From the NCBI GenBank assembly GCA_012845835.1, contig JABAKD010000014.1:5670396-5734395 (forward strand): a stretch of DNA of 64,000 bases, given 5' to 3'. The notes beneath the pieces were generated by a model. The model saw only the letters and a program-made list of their open reading frames with translations, did no database searches and had not been told where the DNA came from. The DNA is from Undaria pinnatifida. Taxonomy: Eukaryota; Sar; Phaeophyceae; Laminariales; Alariaceae. The position numbers and the translations under genes are program-made. This document shows, one piece after another, positions 20,770 to 31,239 of this stretch; within the stretch, counting starts at the first letter, position 1; each line of letters opens with the position of its first letter.

Positions 20770-21035
20770 AGGGGGTATTCAGTTTGTGCATGGTCGTAGT
20801 CGTATGACCATAGACCCTCGCATCCCTGCTATGCCGGGACGGAGCACGTGGGGTTTTCACCAACCAGGCAGACATTGCTTGCACCACGCGCGAAGCGCCG
20901 TGAGGTGTTCGGCGAGTCGCATGAAGGGTGAACTGCAACCTTCCAAGAACCGCTCGTAAGATGGACTTCGGCACCTTATGCCAACTTTCTTGCTTATGGA
21001 TGACAGCGCCAATGAGTTATCTTTTGTTTTCTGGT
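20770..21035 (+). repeat. Dispersed repeat family H with conserved open frame
   Basis: This segment is about 85-90% similar by eye to the reverse complement of 58735-58915. The same frame is open in both and encodes related peptides (MTIDPRIP..MP.RST.GFHQPGR, then CLH.ARSAVRCSASRM). The family is not recognised. It could be a fragment of a transposon protein or a non-coding repeat open by chance. Confidence 0.6.
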
Positions 21036-21309
21036 GTGGCTACGGTTGGGGGGGGGGGGGGAAGCATTTTAGGGAATATTTTTAGGAGTTGGGCCCTGGG
21101 TCACTCGTGCGAGTGGCGTCGCATTTCCTTTGCGGTCTTGAGCTGTCGTGCTGGTTTAGTTCATCGACATGAATTCGCAATGGCATGGAAACTTATGAGC
21201 TGCTCCAAAAAAAAACTTATGAGCTGCTCCAAAGAAAACGCCTGACGTATTAGTTTTTTCTTCAATTAACCCCGTAGTGTCAGGGTGTAAAAAGTCACCC
21301 GTGCGAGTG

Positions 21310-21885
21310 GACGCGTGCTACGATTTAGGTATTAAGGTATACCGCTTTTTGTCGAAAATGGTTTCTGAAATGACGGAGCTCCTTAACCCAAAAATCGTCG
21401 CAAATGTGTATGCCTTTTTTTTTTTTTGCATGATTCTCGTTTTGTATCTAGGCCATGGGATTTTTTCATCATCCGGTATCGTAGCAGTTATTATTGTGTT
21501 TTTTGTAGATTTATTATTTTCTCCAAATAAACCAGCTTTTGAGAGAGAGGTCTTAAGCTCTCCCAAAACTGAGGAACCCTTAGAAAAAAGATGGTGTAGA
21601 CTGATTCTACGATGATAGCTGCCCCCCCCAGAAAAAAAATCAGCGATTTTCTTTAACGAACGTTTCATGGCTTCTCGACACAAGGAAGGATACAAATGAA
21701 AACAAAGTATCCATAGTTTTTCTTGTGTGCTAAAAGGTCTATCGATCGATGACGTCGGGGTGTCGAGGGACACCGTATCTCAGGAGATACGACCGGGAGC
21801 CGGTTTTGAAACCGGCGATTTTGTTGAAGAAAAATTGGGGGGGGCTGCCGTAGTAAGACTATGTACCTCTATCGTAGCACGCGTC
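21310..21885 (+). mobile_element. MITE family A interrupted by MITE B (A9)
   Basis: Left end gacgcgtgctacgatttagg and right end cctctatcgtagcacgcgtc, with a perfect AGTG target duplication at 21306-21309 and 21886-21889. The element is split by B4 at 21599-21861. Confidence 0.93.
21599..21861 (+). mobile_element. MITE family B nested inside MITE A (B4)
   Basis: The left end gactgattctacgatgatag and the inverted right end ctgccgtagtaagacta are flanked by TGTA (21595-21598 and 21862-21865). Excising it rejoins the family A right end as gtgtacctctatcg. The order of insertion (A before B) is therefore clear. Confidence 0.93.
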
Positions 21886-21916
21886 AGTGGCTCAAATCCA
21901 GTAGTGAAAATGGGTA

Positions 21917-22160
21917 TATCATAACACAATAATACCGCAGCCTTGGCCCTGGCGTAGTTCATCAGTCGCGTACAACACGCCTCTTTCGGAAATCCCGGTA
22001 AAATGCCACAAAGGCTTTTTTCGATTATTTTAGGGGGCGTATATATCATAACACAATTATTATACCGCAGCCTTCGTCCTGGCGTAATTCATCAGTCGCG
22101 TACCACGCGCCTCTTTGGGAAATCCCGCTACGTAGAATGCCACAAGAAGGCTTTGAAATG
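21917..22160 (+). repeat. Tandem duplication of about 125 bp
   Basis: The block tatatcataacacaat through atgccacaa.aaggctt is present at 21917-22020 and 22046-22155 with roughly 85% identity by eye. Confidence 0.8.
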
Positions 22161-22169
22161 TTTCAGGGG

Positions 22170-22830
22170 CCTTAGTAGCGCGAAAAAGGTCTCCACCATG
22201 GACCGGTATTCCAAGATCCTTTGGAGGAAGAAAAAGTTGTCTGCAAGTAGACCGATGTTCCAAGTTCCTTTGGAGGGCATTGCGCGAGAAAAATGTACCT
22301 CCCCCAAACCCAGGTCGATTTTCCGAGCTTATCTAGAGAGTTTGGCAAGAAAAGGGTATCTACCAAGGTCCGTAAGAGGGCGTAGTAGCTAGAAAAAGGT
22401 ATCTGATCAGACCGATATTTTCCAAGTTTTTTAGAGGACTCTTCGAAATAACAGGGTGTCCACCAGGCCGATATGCCACGTTCCTTTGAAAGGTTTAGGT
22501 AGAACAAGAGGTTAGACTGATTCTTGCTACGATAGCCCCCCCCTCAAAAAACCAGCGGTTTTCTTTAACGAACGTGTCATGGCTGCTCGACACGAGGAAG
22601 GATGCTAGATGGAAAAAAAGAAGCTTCATTTATGCTCTTGTTTGCAAAGGGCTGTCGATCGATGACGTCGAGGCGTCGAGAGACACCGTATTTCAGGAGA
22701 TACGGCCGCGAGCTGGTTTGAAAACCGGCGATTTCGTTAAAGAAAAGTTGGGAGGGCTGCTACCGTAGAATGACTCGGTATATACCGGGGACCGATGCTC
22801 CAAGGTCCCTTTCAGGGCTTAACTCGACCG
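22170..22830 (+). repeat. Degenerate short tandem repeat, interrupted by MITE B5
   Basis: Imperfect units of about 60-75 bp share gaccgatgttccaagttcct and agaaaaaggtatctaccaag-like parts. The series stops at the MITE (22515-22776) and resumes at 22777-22820 (ggaccgatgctccaaggtcc). Confidence 0.6.
22515..22776 (+). mobile_element. MITE family B, complete copy (B5)
   Basis: 262 bp with ends gactgattcttgctacgatag and the inverted ctaccgtagaatgactc. Flanks GTTA and GGTA match at three of four bases. Confidence 0.88.
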
Positions 22831-23672
22831 TTCACTGCCCCAGCGTCCACAGTTACTGCACTGCAGCTCTGACACCCTCCGCTGCTGTGCGATTTTTCCT
22901 TGCAATTTCGATTCGAGAGATTTTTCGTCTTGGCCCTCCCGTGACTAGAACATGAATTTAGTGAACGCTGAAACTCTGTGCTGGCTTTTTTGGGCAAGGC
23001 TGTCGGCGTGTGCGCGATGCCCTATATTCCACAATGTATGGGTACGCGGGGGCATATACCACTTTCTGTATGGGCACAGCTGCGATAGTGCGGCACTCTG
23101 CACTGCTGTCGACGCAACTGTCCCTTTATAGTGCGGTCGGTGTGACTACGGAATTTTTTCAGCTGTCCAGGCGTTAGGCGGTCTTCCTACTGCCGGTACA
23201 TGTGCTGCCCTTCCACAACGCTGCTAGGATAGGTGCTTCATTTTTTTTTGCAGCTGTCACGACGGATAATGTCCGTTGCGATGCGGTTTACTGTTGGCGG
23301 AGACGCTGAGCACTTTACTTTTGGTGCAAACGCTGCCTTTCTGCTGCTGCTCTTAGTACATGTGCTGCCCTTCACGATGCTGCTAGGGTCTATGCTGGCA
23401 TTTTTTTTCTCTGCACATGTTCGGACAGCTACTGCCCGTTACAGAGCGCTTACTACAGTTCGCGGAGATACTGCGCCTAACACAGCTTTTATTAGTGCAA
23501 GTGGGGATCAGCCCGTTTGATGCGGTACTTGGGGGCAAACAGCCTTTCTATTCGGCTGCGGGCGTACACACCTTTTCTACAGCTGGTCTTGGCATTATAC
23601 TACCCTTTTTAAGGCGGTTGGTGTTGTCGTCATCCGTGGTCACGGGAGCAATTTGGCAGCAATCAGCACTAC

Positions 23673-24210
23673 TGTAGGCTCGACCGTCCCTCTATAGTGC
23701 GGTCGGTGGGGGAACCGCCTTGTTCGGACGCTATTATACTACGCATCTCGATGCCGTTGGAATTGTCGTTACCTCTCAACACAGCAGCGATGATACAGCA
23801 ATCCGCACTGTAGGCGTGATCGTCCCCCTATAGTGCGGACGGTGGGAAAACTGCCTTGTTCGGGGGTTATACTGCCCATCTTCGTGCGGTTGGTATTGTC
23901 GGTACCCATGAGCACAGCAACGATAATGCAGCGAGCAGCACTACTGTAGGCGCGACCGCGCCCCTATAGTGCTGTCGGTGGGGAAACTACCTTGTTCGGG
24001 GGCTATACTGCCCATCTTTGTGCGGTTGGTATTGTCGGTACCTATGGGCGCAGCAACGATAGTGCATCGAGCAGCACTGCTGTAGGCGCGACCGTCCCCC
24101 TATAGTGCGGTCGATGGGGAAACTACTTTGTTCAAGCGTTGTACTCACCTTGTCATCTGATTGGCATATGTACAACCATATACTGTGCTACCCCCCCCTA
24201 CAATACTGTT
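23673..24210 (+). repeat. Tandem array of about 136-bp units
   Basis: Four units start with tgtaggcgcgaccgtcccc or close variants near 23673, 23810, 23945 and 24081. Each contains a tatagtgcggtcg motif and a gtgcggttggtattgtcggt motif. The upstream sequence 22960-23670 is a more diverged version. No gene is supported. Confidence 0.75.
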
Positions 24211-24960
24211 GAGGCGGATGCTGCCCATTTGTTTTTTGTATACGGTTGGCGGCGCGATCCTCTACTGTGCTACCCCCCCCTACACTACCGTTGGGGCAGA
24301 TGCTGCCCGTTTTTTTCATTCGGTTGGCTGCGCGATGCTCTACTGTGCTACCCGCCCTACACTCCTGTTGGGTGACCCTTTGCTGTGCTACCCCCTTACA
24401 CTGCATCTGGGTTAAATGCTGCCTGTTTTGGTGCGATGAGCGTCGGCTTGTTGGGCGAACCTTTAATGTGCTACCCCCTACACTGCACCTAGGTTTAATG
24501 CTGTCTGTTTTGGTGCGATGAGCGTCGACGTGTTAGGCGACCCTTCACTGTGCTGCCCCCCTACACTGTGCATGGGATGAATGCTGCCTGTTTTGGTGCG
24601 ATGGGCGTGGGCAACCCTTTACTGTGCTACCCCCCCCCTACACTGCACCTAGGTTAAATGCTGCTTGTTTTGGTGCGATGGGCGTGGGCGTTTGGGCGAC
24701 GCTTTCGTGTGCTACTACCCCCGCCTAGGTTGAATACTGCCTGTTTAAGTACGATGGGTGCAGACGTGCCTTTACTGTGTTGCACTCCTTGCACTGCGGT
24801 TAGGGTCAGTGCTGCTCATTTTTGGCCGCTTTTACTGCGGTTCGTGCGGGCGTTACCCGTATACCCTACGGTCAGACTGAGCGCTGCTTTTATGTTGCGG
24901 TTTTGGTGGATGGTACCCTTATCTTACCGCTGTCCTCATTTTATACCGCTAGTTGGCGTG
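24183..24960 (+). repeat. Tandem array of 70-90-bp units
   Basis: Units marked by ctgtgctaccccccctacac occur near 24184, 24274, 24343, 24384, 24467, 24549, 24621 and 24706, with intervening tgctgcctgttttggtgcga. The array merges into the 136-bp array on its left and ends about 200 bp before the retroelement gag start. Confidence 0.75.
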
Positions 24961-25160
24961 GCTGCTACCATCACTGATGCTGGACGGAGTCGAGGCCCAT
25001 ATCTTGCTGTTTGCTGAAACACAGATATATCGCTACTTGCAGCAGGGACACCACAACAATATATCTGCCTCCATACCTTCTTTACGCGTCGTTCCCATCC
25101 CGCCACCTTCCCCCACACCCCCTCCTTCCGCTGCCCTCCCTACAGCTAACAAGCAACAAC

Positions 25161-26970
25161 ATGTCTACCAGTGAGGAAGCGGGCTACTCGCGGCAGACTG
25201 AGGTCTTCCACGCGCCCCAACCTGGATGTCCACGAGACACGGAGAGCTCGCTCGAGATCCCGCGACTCGAGACGGGGGGAATCACCGGAGGCGGGTTGCG
25301 GTGACGAGACAGAAGACGGACCACCATATCACCACCCGGACCCACCAACCCAGAGGGTCGACTCGCCGGTTCGCGCAGAGAACAAGACGGATCAACCTCC
25401 ACCGGACTCGGGGGCGTCTCGACGCCAGCTCTCGCCAGCCCCGGGGGAGCGCCACCAGCTGCCCCCCCCCGCTCTCGACGGGGCACCACCGCCGCCACCT
25501 GGGCTCTCCGCGCTCGACAGAGCGCAACCCCCAGGGCTCCCGGGACCTGGGCGCGCATGCCGGTCCCTTGGACTTGGCTTATGCGGCGGCGCGGGCCCAG
25601 TGGGCGCTCGACGACGCCAACCACATGATTCTTCGCGTGAAGCACGCCGACGTCGGTTTGACGGAGATATCGAGCAGGCGAAGACCGCTGCGCGGGAGGC
25701 GTCTCTGGTAGTGGAGAGGGCGCAACATGCCCTTGCCCAATCAGTTTCGTCGGCTGCGGCAGGAGCTACTGCGGCCCCCTCGCCTTCGATGCGCCCGCAG
25801 GGTGTCACATCCCAGCGACCACGACCCGGGGACGCCGCCTTTTTCAAGGGCAGCGTCGCGTGCATGGAGTCTGCACCGAGGTTAGAGTTCTCGCCAGCGT
25901 TGGCGACCGCGGTGGTGGAAACGGCCTCCGCCCTCCTCACGTCAGAAAGGTCGGCGTCGTGGCAAGTGGACGCCCTTTTAGTCGAAGCGGCCTGGACTCG
26001 CATGAATTGTACGCCCTATGCCGGCCAGACGAGAGCCGCCCCGACCCTTGCCCTCGCCAAGGCCCTGCTGATGGCCCACGACGAGCCCCCCGACCCCGTC
26101 TTCTGGTCGAACCCCGGAGGAAGAGTTGGCGGAACGCAACCGGGGGAAACAGCGACGCAGCGACAGTCGCGACCGCGGGGACCGCAAGCGTGGGGGTGGC
26201 AGCAAAAATGGTGGGGGTGGCAGCAAAAATGGTGGGGGTGGCGACCACCGCCACCGCGGCGGGGGTGACAGCGGTGGTAGAGGCGGGGGGGGCGCATCGG
26301 GTGCTGATGTGGCTGAGGGCGTCGCCGAGGGGGCAACTTTGGTCCAACAACAGGGGCAGTTGGCCGCAGCTCTGGCGGAGGCAACGGAGGGCGGAGAAAC
26401 GACGATGTGGCTGAGGGCGCCGCCGAGGGGGGAACTTTGGCCCAACAACCGGGGAAGTTGGCCGTAGCTCTGGCTGAGGCAACGGAGGGCGGAGAAACGG
26501 CGCGAGAGGACGTTCAGCGTGGGACTGCTCGTCAACCTCCTACCGCTCGTCTTCGTTCTCGAGCACGGACGACCACAGCGAGGTGGCCGTGATAGCAGGC
26601 AAGAGGTGTCAAGAGCCATGGCAGGAGGAGCATCTGGTCCTGAGGCTTTCACCCTCCTGTTGCGTCTGCTGATCACGCACTTCGACGGGGTTGACACGGA
26701 GGAGGGCTACACTAAGTTGCATACTTTTGGAATGTGTAACGGCATGCCTTTTTCCGATTTCAGCGGGGAGTTTCGCGTACTTATGCCGACCGCTAACGGA
26801 GAGTGAGCGTGTTTTGTCTCCGGGGACGGATGTGATGTTGGAGAAGGTTCGGGTAGCGGCGAATGGGCAATTCCCGGCTCTCATGCCTGCGTTGTACCCT
26901 GGTTTGAACGCAACGGACCCGCGGCCATACGCCTCGTTGGATGCTATAAGGCGGGCTTTTAGTGACTAAG
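25161..26970 (+). pseudogene. gag-like polyprotein, frameshifted
   Basis: From an ATG at 25161 (acaacATGtc) the plausible reading shifts frame several times (25161, 25226, 25171 and 26126 phases). The N-terminal part is Pro/Arg-rich. A helical stretch follows (LDLAYAAARAQWALDDANHM, then DIEQAKTAAREASLVVERAQ). Then come a Gly-rich basic segment (GGGSKNGGGG), two 101-bp repeats encoding DVAEG..EG.TL.QQ.G.LA, and a gag-core-like end (FTLLLRLLITHFDGVDTEEG, MPFSDFSGEFRVLMP, LDAIRRAFSD) broken by one frameshift near 26806. Confidence 0.65.
26302..26500 (+). repeat. Two 101-bp tandem units in gag
   Basis: Units at about 26302-26402 and 26403-26500 start gatgtggctgagggcg. The unit length is not a multiple of three, so the second copy continues in another frame, itself a source of inactivation or of recoding. 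Confidence 0.8.
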
Positions 26971-27300
26971 CGCATAATAAGACTCCTGCCGTCAACGGCA
27001 AAACACTTTTTCTCTGCCTGTTTCTTCGACGGGAGCGCGGTCATCCGCCCCGTCGGGGCCCCGGCCCGCCGATCATGAGCGTGGCCAGGGCCGAGTGCCG
27101 CCCCAGTCGCTTTCGTGGCAGACGGGATCGAGCCATCATTCAACTGTCATGCCCATCGATGATTCATCTGACCCTTGGCTTGACCACACATCGAACTGCT
27201 GGCCACTAGAAGAGCATCATTATGCAGAAGTTTTCGCCGTTAATGCCTCGTTTAAGAAGACGACCCTCCACTTTGAAGCGGCCTCCTTTCACCTTGCGCT

Positions 27301-27415
27301 GATGCTCTCCGACACAACCCGGGGCTTTGCCTCAACTGCCACGAAGACAACCATTCCTTCAAGCATTGTAGGCATACTTTCATTGCTGCGAGTGGCTGCT
27401 TGAACCCTGAACTTG
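27301..27415 (+). pseudogene. CCHC zinc knuckle of gag
   Basis: One frame encodes CLNCHEDNHSFKHC, an exact C-x2-C-x4-H-x4-C retroviral-type zinc knuckle (27328-27369). It is read in a different phase from the upstream gag core. Such knuckles bind the genomic RNA in capsids. Confidence 0.8.
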
Positions 27416-28845
27416 GTCAACTTGGCGACGATGACGCACACCGACGTTGACGAACACGCATGGTCTGCTACCGCCGAGACGATAAATCTTATCGCCCGAA
27501 GAACAAGAAAAACGGTCGCCATTTTTCAGGTCAATCGCAAGGGTACCACCAGGATCAGAGCCAGGTAAACTGTCACAACGATACCACATACACGTCGGAT
27601 CACGATGGTGGTATCCCGCGCTCGCCCGCCTTTTCTGCCCCCGCTCTTTCTCCTCGAATGCGCTTTGGAGCCGCCCACAACCCGGGCAGAAATGCTTTCG
27701 TGCGCCAGCCTGGCACATTCCGTAACGGCAATCGACAGCTCGACGACGGTACGGCACTGTCGACAACACTGTCGGGGGGCACCTCTTTTGGTTTCAAAAG
27801 ATGTTCGTGCTCTGTCGCTAGCCTGTCCAACAACGCAGCACAGACTGCCTCTGAGAAGAGCCCACGGGCTCCTACGCCGTCTGCGGCTGATTCTCACGAC
27901 GTAGTACCGGCGGTGGGAACTAGCGTTTCGAGCGTGGCTCCCTCCAGCCAGTTTTTGTTTTTTCGACGGCGAGAACGCGCGCTTCCAGCGACGTTCCCCT
28001 CGGCCATGGTCTGAGTTCGGCGACGGGAACCGCGCTTCCAGCGCCGTTTCCCTCAACCGCGGCATAAACTCAGCAATGGGGGTACGCGCTCCAAACGCCG
28101 CCCCCATCAACCATGGCACGGGAGCCTGCGCTTTGCGCGCTCCTCCCCAGGCACGCGTCGCGCAACAATAAACCTGCGGCGACGGCGCGTCGCCTTTTTA
28201 CGCGAACGTGTTCATCCCCCCCTCTCCCTGACCAGGCGGTGGCAGTCGGTTTAAAGTGTGGGACGGTCGACCCTCAAACACTTTTTCTCACCACGAGGTG
28301 GTGGTCGATTTGAGGTGTGGGAAGGCCAACACTACAACACCGAGATCTTTTGCGAGGCTCAATCCGGTGTTTGCTCGCGATAACAGCGGGTGCTCTGTCC
28401 TTTTTTTCCATCAAGGAGGAGTCGACAAGATTAGCTACCTCGTTTCCCTTCACCAAAAGGCATAACAGAAAAGAGCCTCCTCGAGTAAAAACATTATTGC
28501 CACTTTCCCGAGCCCCGCTCCAGAAGACGCCCACAGGGTCTACGGACCCTGCTTCGTCTTTCATCACGCTAACCCACGCGTTTCAGGCTACGTCTGCCCC
28601 AGTGGCACAGAAAGAAGACCCGACACTGGGCGACGGGCCAGTGGTGACGCCACGGCCTCCAGCCTGACCAGCTGGACGCTATTCCCGTAAATTTACGGAA
28701 GAATCGCGCATCTCGTCAAGCAGAAACAGCTCAGAGCCCCTGTTCCTTCGGGCGCAGCTAGAGCAGTTTTCTTGCGATTATACGCCAAAGAGCGAAGCGG
28801 CCACGACGCGAGAAACCGCGGGTTTGGACGCGCGTCGTGCTCTCG
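27416..28845 (+). other. Retroelement spacer, no domain recognised
   Basis: Overlapping frames on both strands reach 197 codons but none resembles protease or reverse transcriptase. A protease would be expected here in an intact element. Short GC-rich repeats (cgacgggaaccgcgcttccagcg) occur near 27960-28110. Confidence 0.5.
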
Positions 28846-29345
28846 AGGCCTGGTGTTCCTGAGGGGGACACAACAGGCTCAAAGTGCCGAGGACTGGTGT
28901 TCCCAGAGGGGGACAATGCAGACCCAAATGTCCAACGAGGCTACCGACGGGTTGGTACGGTCGGTGTTGGACTTTTTTTCGTGTGTAGCGAGGGCGGCTT
29001 CTAACGAGGTTCCGCCAGCAAGTGAAGAAGACCCGAGGCAAGAAATCCCGGATTCGGACTCGCATCTTGCTCCCGAGGCCTGGTGCTCCCGCAAAGGGAC
29101 ACTACAGGCCCAAAGAGCTGAGGACTGGTGTTCCCAGAAGGGGACATCGCAGACCCACAAATGTCCAACGAGGCTACCGACGGGTTGGCACCGTCGGTTT
29201 TTGCCATTTTTCGGGCGCAGTTAGAGCGGATTCTCGCGTTTTTCTGCCAACGAGCGAGGAAGACCCGAGTCGAGAAACCACGGGTTCGGATTCGCGTCGT
29301 GCCCCCGAGGCCTGGTGTTCCCGGACGGGGACATTGCAGGCGGGG
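28846..29345 (+). repeat. About 230-bp tandem repeat in the retroelement
   Basis: The block gaggcctggtgttcc..gaggggacac..caggcccaaag..gaggactggtgttccca recurs at about 28846 and 29074, with a third partial copy at 29308. The intervening ccaacgaggctaccgacggg segment is also repeated. Confidence 0.8.
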
Positions 29346-29398
29346 CCCCCAAATTCCAAAACGGCTTTTGATCCTCTCTCGAATACTAAACAGACAAA

Positions 29399-29873
29399 GT
29401 GGTGTTGTTCTGGCAGCCCCCATCCTATTTTCCACCGTGGTCCCCTTCGTCGTTTGCCGTGGACGACGTGCCATATTCTTGCGCGGAGCAGTACATGATG
29501 GCCGAAAAGACCAGGCTTGTCCAAGACCATCGAGCAGTGGGGCTCATCATGTCATCGCCTAGTCCAGCACACGCAAACGCATCAGCCGAGGCGTGCGCAG
29601 CTTTGACTCCGGTGTCGGGGATAGGGAGAAGCAAAACGCCGTGTTATCTGGCACCTACGCCAAATTCACGCAAAATCCAGCCATAAAAAATCACCTTTTG
29701 AGTTCTGACAACAAGATTCTGGCTGTATCCAACCCTCTAGATCCAGTGTGGGGCGTTGGTCTCGGGTAGGATGATCCCAGGGCCAACAACCCATGCCAGT
29801 GGAGAGGAAACATTAGCTCGGTGAGGCACTTTCTGCCGTTCGCGAAGCTATTCGCAACAGTGAGACCGGATAG
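29399..29873 (+). pseudogene. NADAR domain captured in the retroelement
   Basis: The start reads VLFWQPPSYFPPWSPSSFAV then PYSCAEQYMMAEKTRL, the same signature as the host NADAR gene. After one frameshift near 29575 it continues with GVRSFDSGVGDREKQNAVLS, TYAKFTQNPA, NKILA and DPVWGVGLG. An in-frame stop then a further shift precede the last conserved stretch (GEALSAVREAIR) and a stop at 29871-29873. It is therefore a near-complete but inactivated domain. It lies between gag and RNase H, where the reverse transcriptase would normally be. NADAR functions are linked to ADP-ribose chemistry; its role in the element is inference. Confidence 0.85.
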
Positions 29874-30030
29874 GCGCACCCGGCCTCCCCTAGTCGGTTC
29901 CGCACCTGCACTGCGAATGCAAGAACCAATAAATCTCGTCCGTGCCGCGGTCGGGCCGTTAACAGCGGCAGGCGTTCGCAATGCTTCCCCTTCGGAGTTT
30001 CCGACCTTTTTCTCGGGCGCGTTGGCCAAC

Positions 30031-30470
30031 TAAAACCCGTGAAGTTTTGGAGATAGCTTCTGGCGTCGGTCCTGACCTTGCGCTGTCAGAACACGGCCCC
30101 TGTTTCGTCGGGAGTACTGTGATGCTGGACGACGTTTCGCTCACTATGAAATCGCGTACTTCAGTCGAGCAACGCTCGACTCGGAGAGGCACTGGACTCC
30201 TCTAGATTTGGGGACCGGCAGCATTGCTTGGGTTCCCAAACGCCTCCGAGGGTACTTGTGGGGAACAAAGTTCCGCGTATCCTCCGGCCACAAAACACAG
30301 GAGAGCATTGGCAAAGTGGGGACCCTCAATGCACGAGTCCAGCGGTAGCTTGAGTTCGTCACCGCGTTTGATTGCACACTCGAGTACCGCAAAGGCAGCG
30401 CCAACGGCATCGCCGATTTTTCTGGCCCGTTTTCCAGAGCCTGATACGGAGTACGACTGCAGTGGCTTGA
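30031..30470 (+). pseudogene. Ty3/Gypsy RNase H domain, degenerate
   Basis: The reading includes a shifted start (EIASGVGPDLALSEHGP), then YFSRATLDSERHWTPLDL, KRLRGYLWGTKFRV, a stop-interrupted NARVQR and LEFVTAFDCTLEYRKGSANG. These are the conserved blocks of the Ty3/Gypsy RNase H end. The usual SDHKAL block reads SGHKTQ, so a catalytic aspartate is lost, and the NARVQRW tryptophan codon is now TAG. The minus-strand frame over the same span is a shadow. Confidence 0.85.
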
Positions 30471-30589
30471 CAAACTTCAACTCCGTGGGGTTGACAAGCC
30501 CCAACCCCGTTGGAGATAGCGGTATCTACCTCCTACGGACCGGCGAGCTGCGCGCTCCCTCTTCGCCGATCCCAGGGGTCGGTTTGGGT

Positions 30590-30745
30590 GAACTCGTGCC
30601 CCGCACCGAAAGCACTGCTTTGGGTGGACTCGTCCCCCGCACCGAACGCACTGCCTTGGGTGGACTCGTACCCTCGCCGAAAGCACTGTCTTGGGTGGGT
30701 TCGTGCCCCGCACTGAATATGCTGCCTTGGGTGAGCTCCGTTTCA
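30590..30745 (+). repeat. 36-bp tandem repeat in the pol linker
   Basis: About four units (cgtgccccgcaccgaaagca and ttgggtggact) encode a 12-residue repeat with the consensus GLVPRTE.TALG. It lies between RNase H and integrase. Confidence 0.85.
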
Positions 30746-31239
30746 CCTCTACCGCATTTCACGATTTTCGCACGCACGAGCCACGCATAAGGATTGACGG
30801 TCTTTGTGCTCCCCCGGGGAGATTCGTCGCTCGTGTTTCTGCCGCCGTCGCCACTACCGAAGGCTGTACCGGCCGCGGGTCGGTTTCACCTGCCACTGAC
30901 ACCGTTTTTGCTTCGGTTTCTGTCGTACCCATCGAGGGCGGCACGGGCTCCGCAGAAGCCCTGGCTGCAGCGACGCCCATCGCACAGCCGACACCCCTAT
31001 CAAGGAGTTCTGCACAGGAGACGAACTCCGCCGCGACCACCGGTTCGACTGTGTCCATCTTTGTCTTGCTTGGCGCACCAGCGCCCCCGTCGTCGACGAC
31101 GCGCCGACGAACAGCGAGAGCAACCGGTAATACACCCCGCTGTAGAATATGGGTTCGGACCCGGCGGGGCCCCTCGGCCATTTTCCAGACGGGGTTCACG
31201 CGTTATTCGCCTGCCGATTGGAAGCGAGAGCAGCAGGCT

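Noticed and set aside
25184-26697. Several long frames on the minus strand across gag
   Set aside because: GC-rich shadow frames; the helical and gag-core blocks, and the downstream zinc knuckle and pol, are on the plus strand.
30202-30504. 100-codon minus-strand frame that looks protein-like
   Set aside because: It is the antisense of the conserved RNase H block, which reads clearly on the plus strand.
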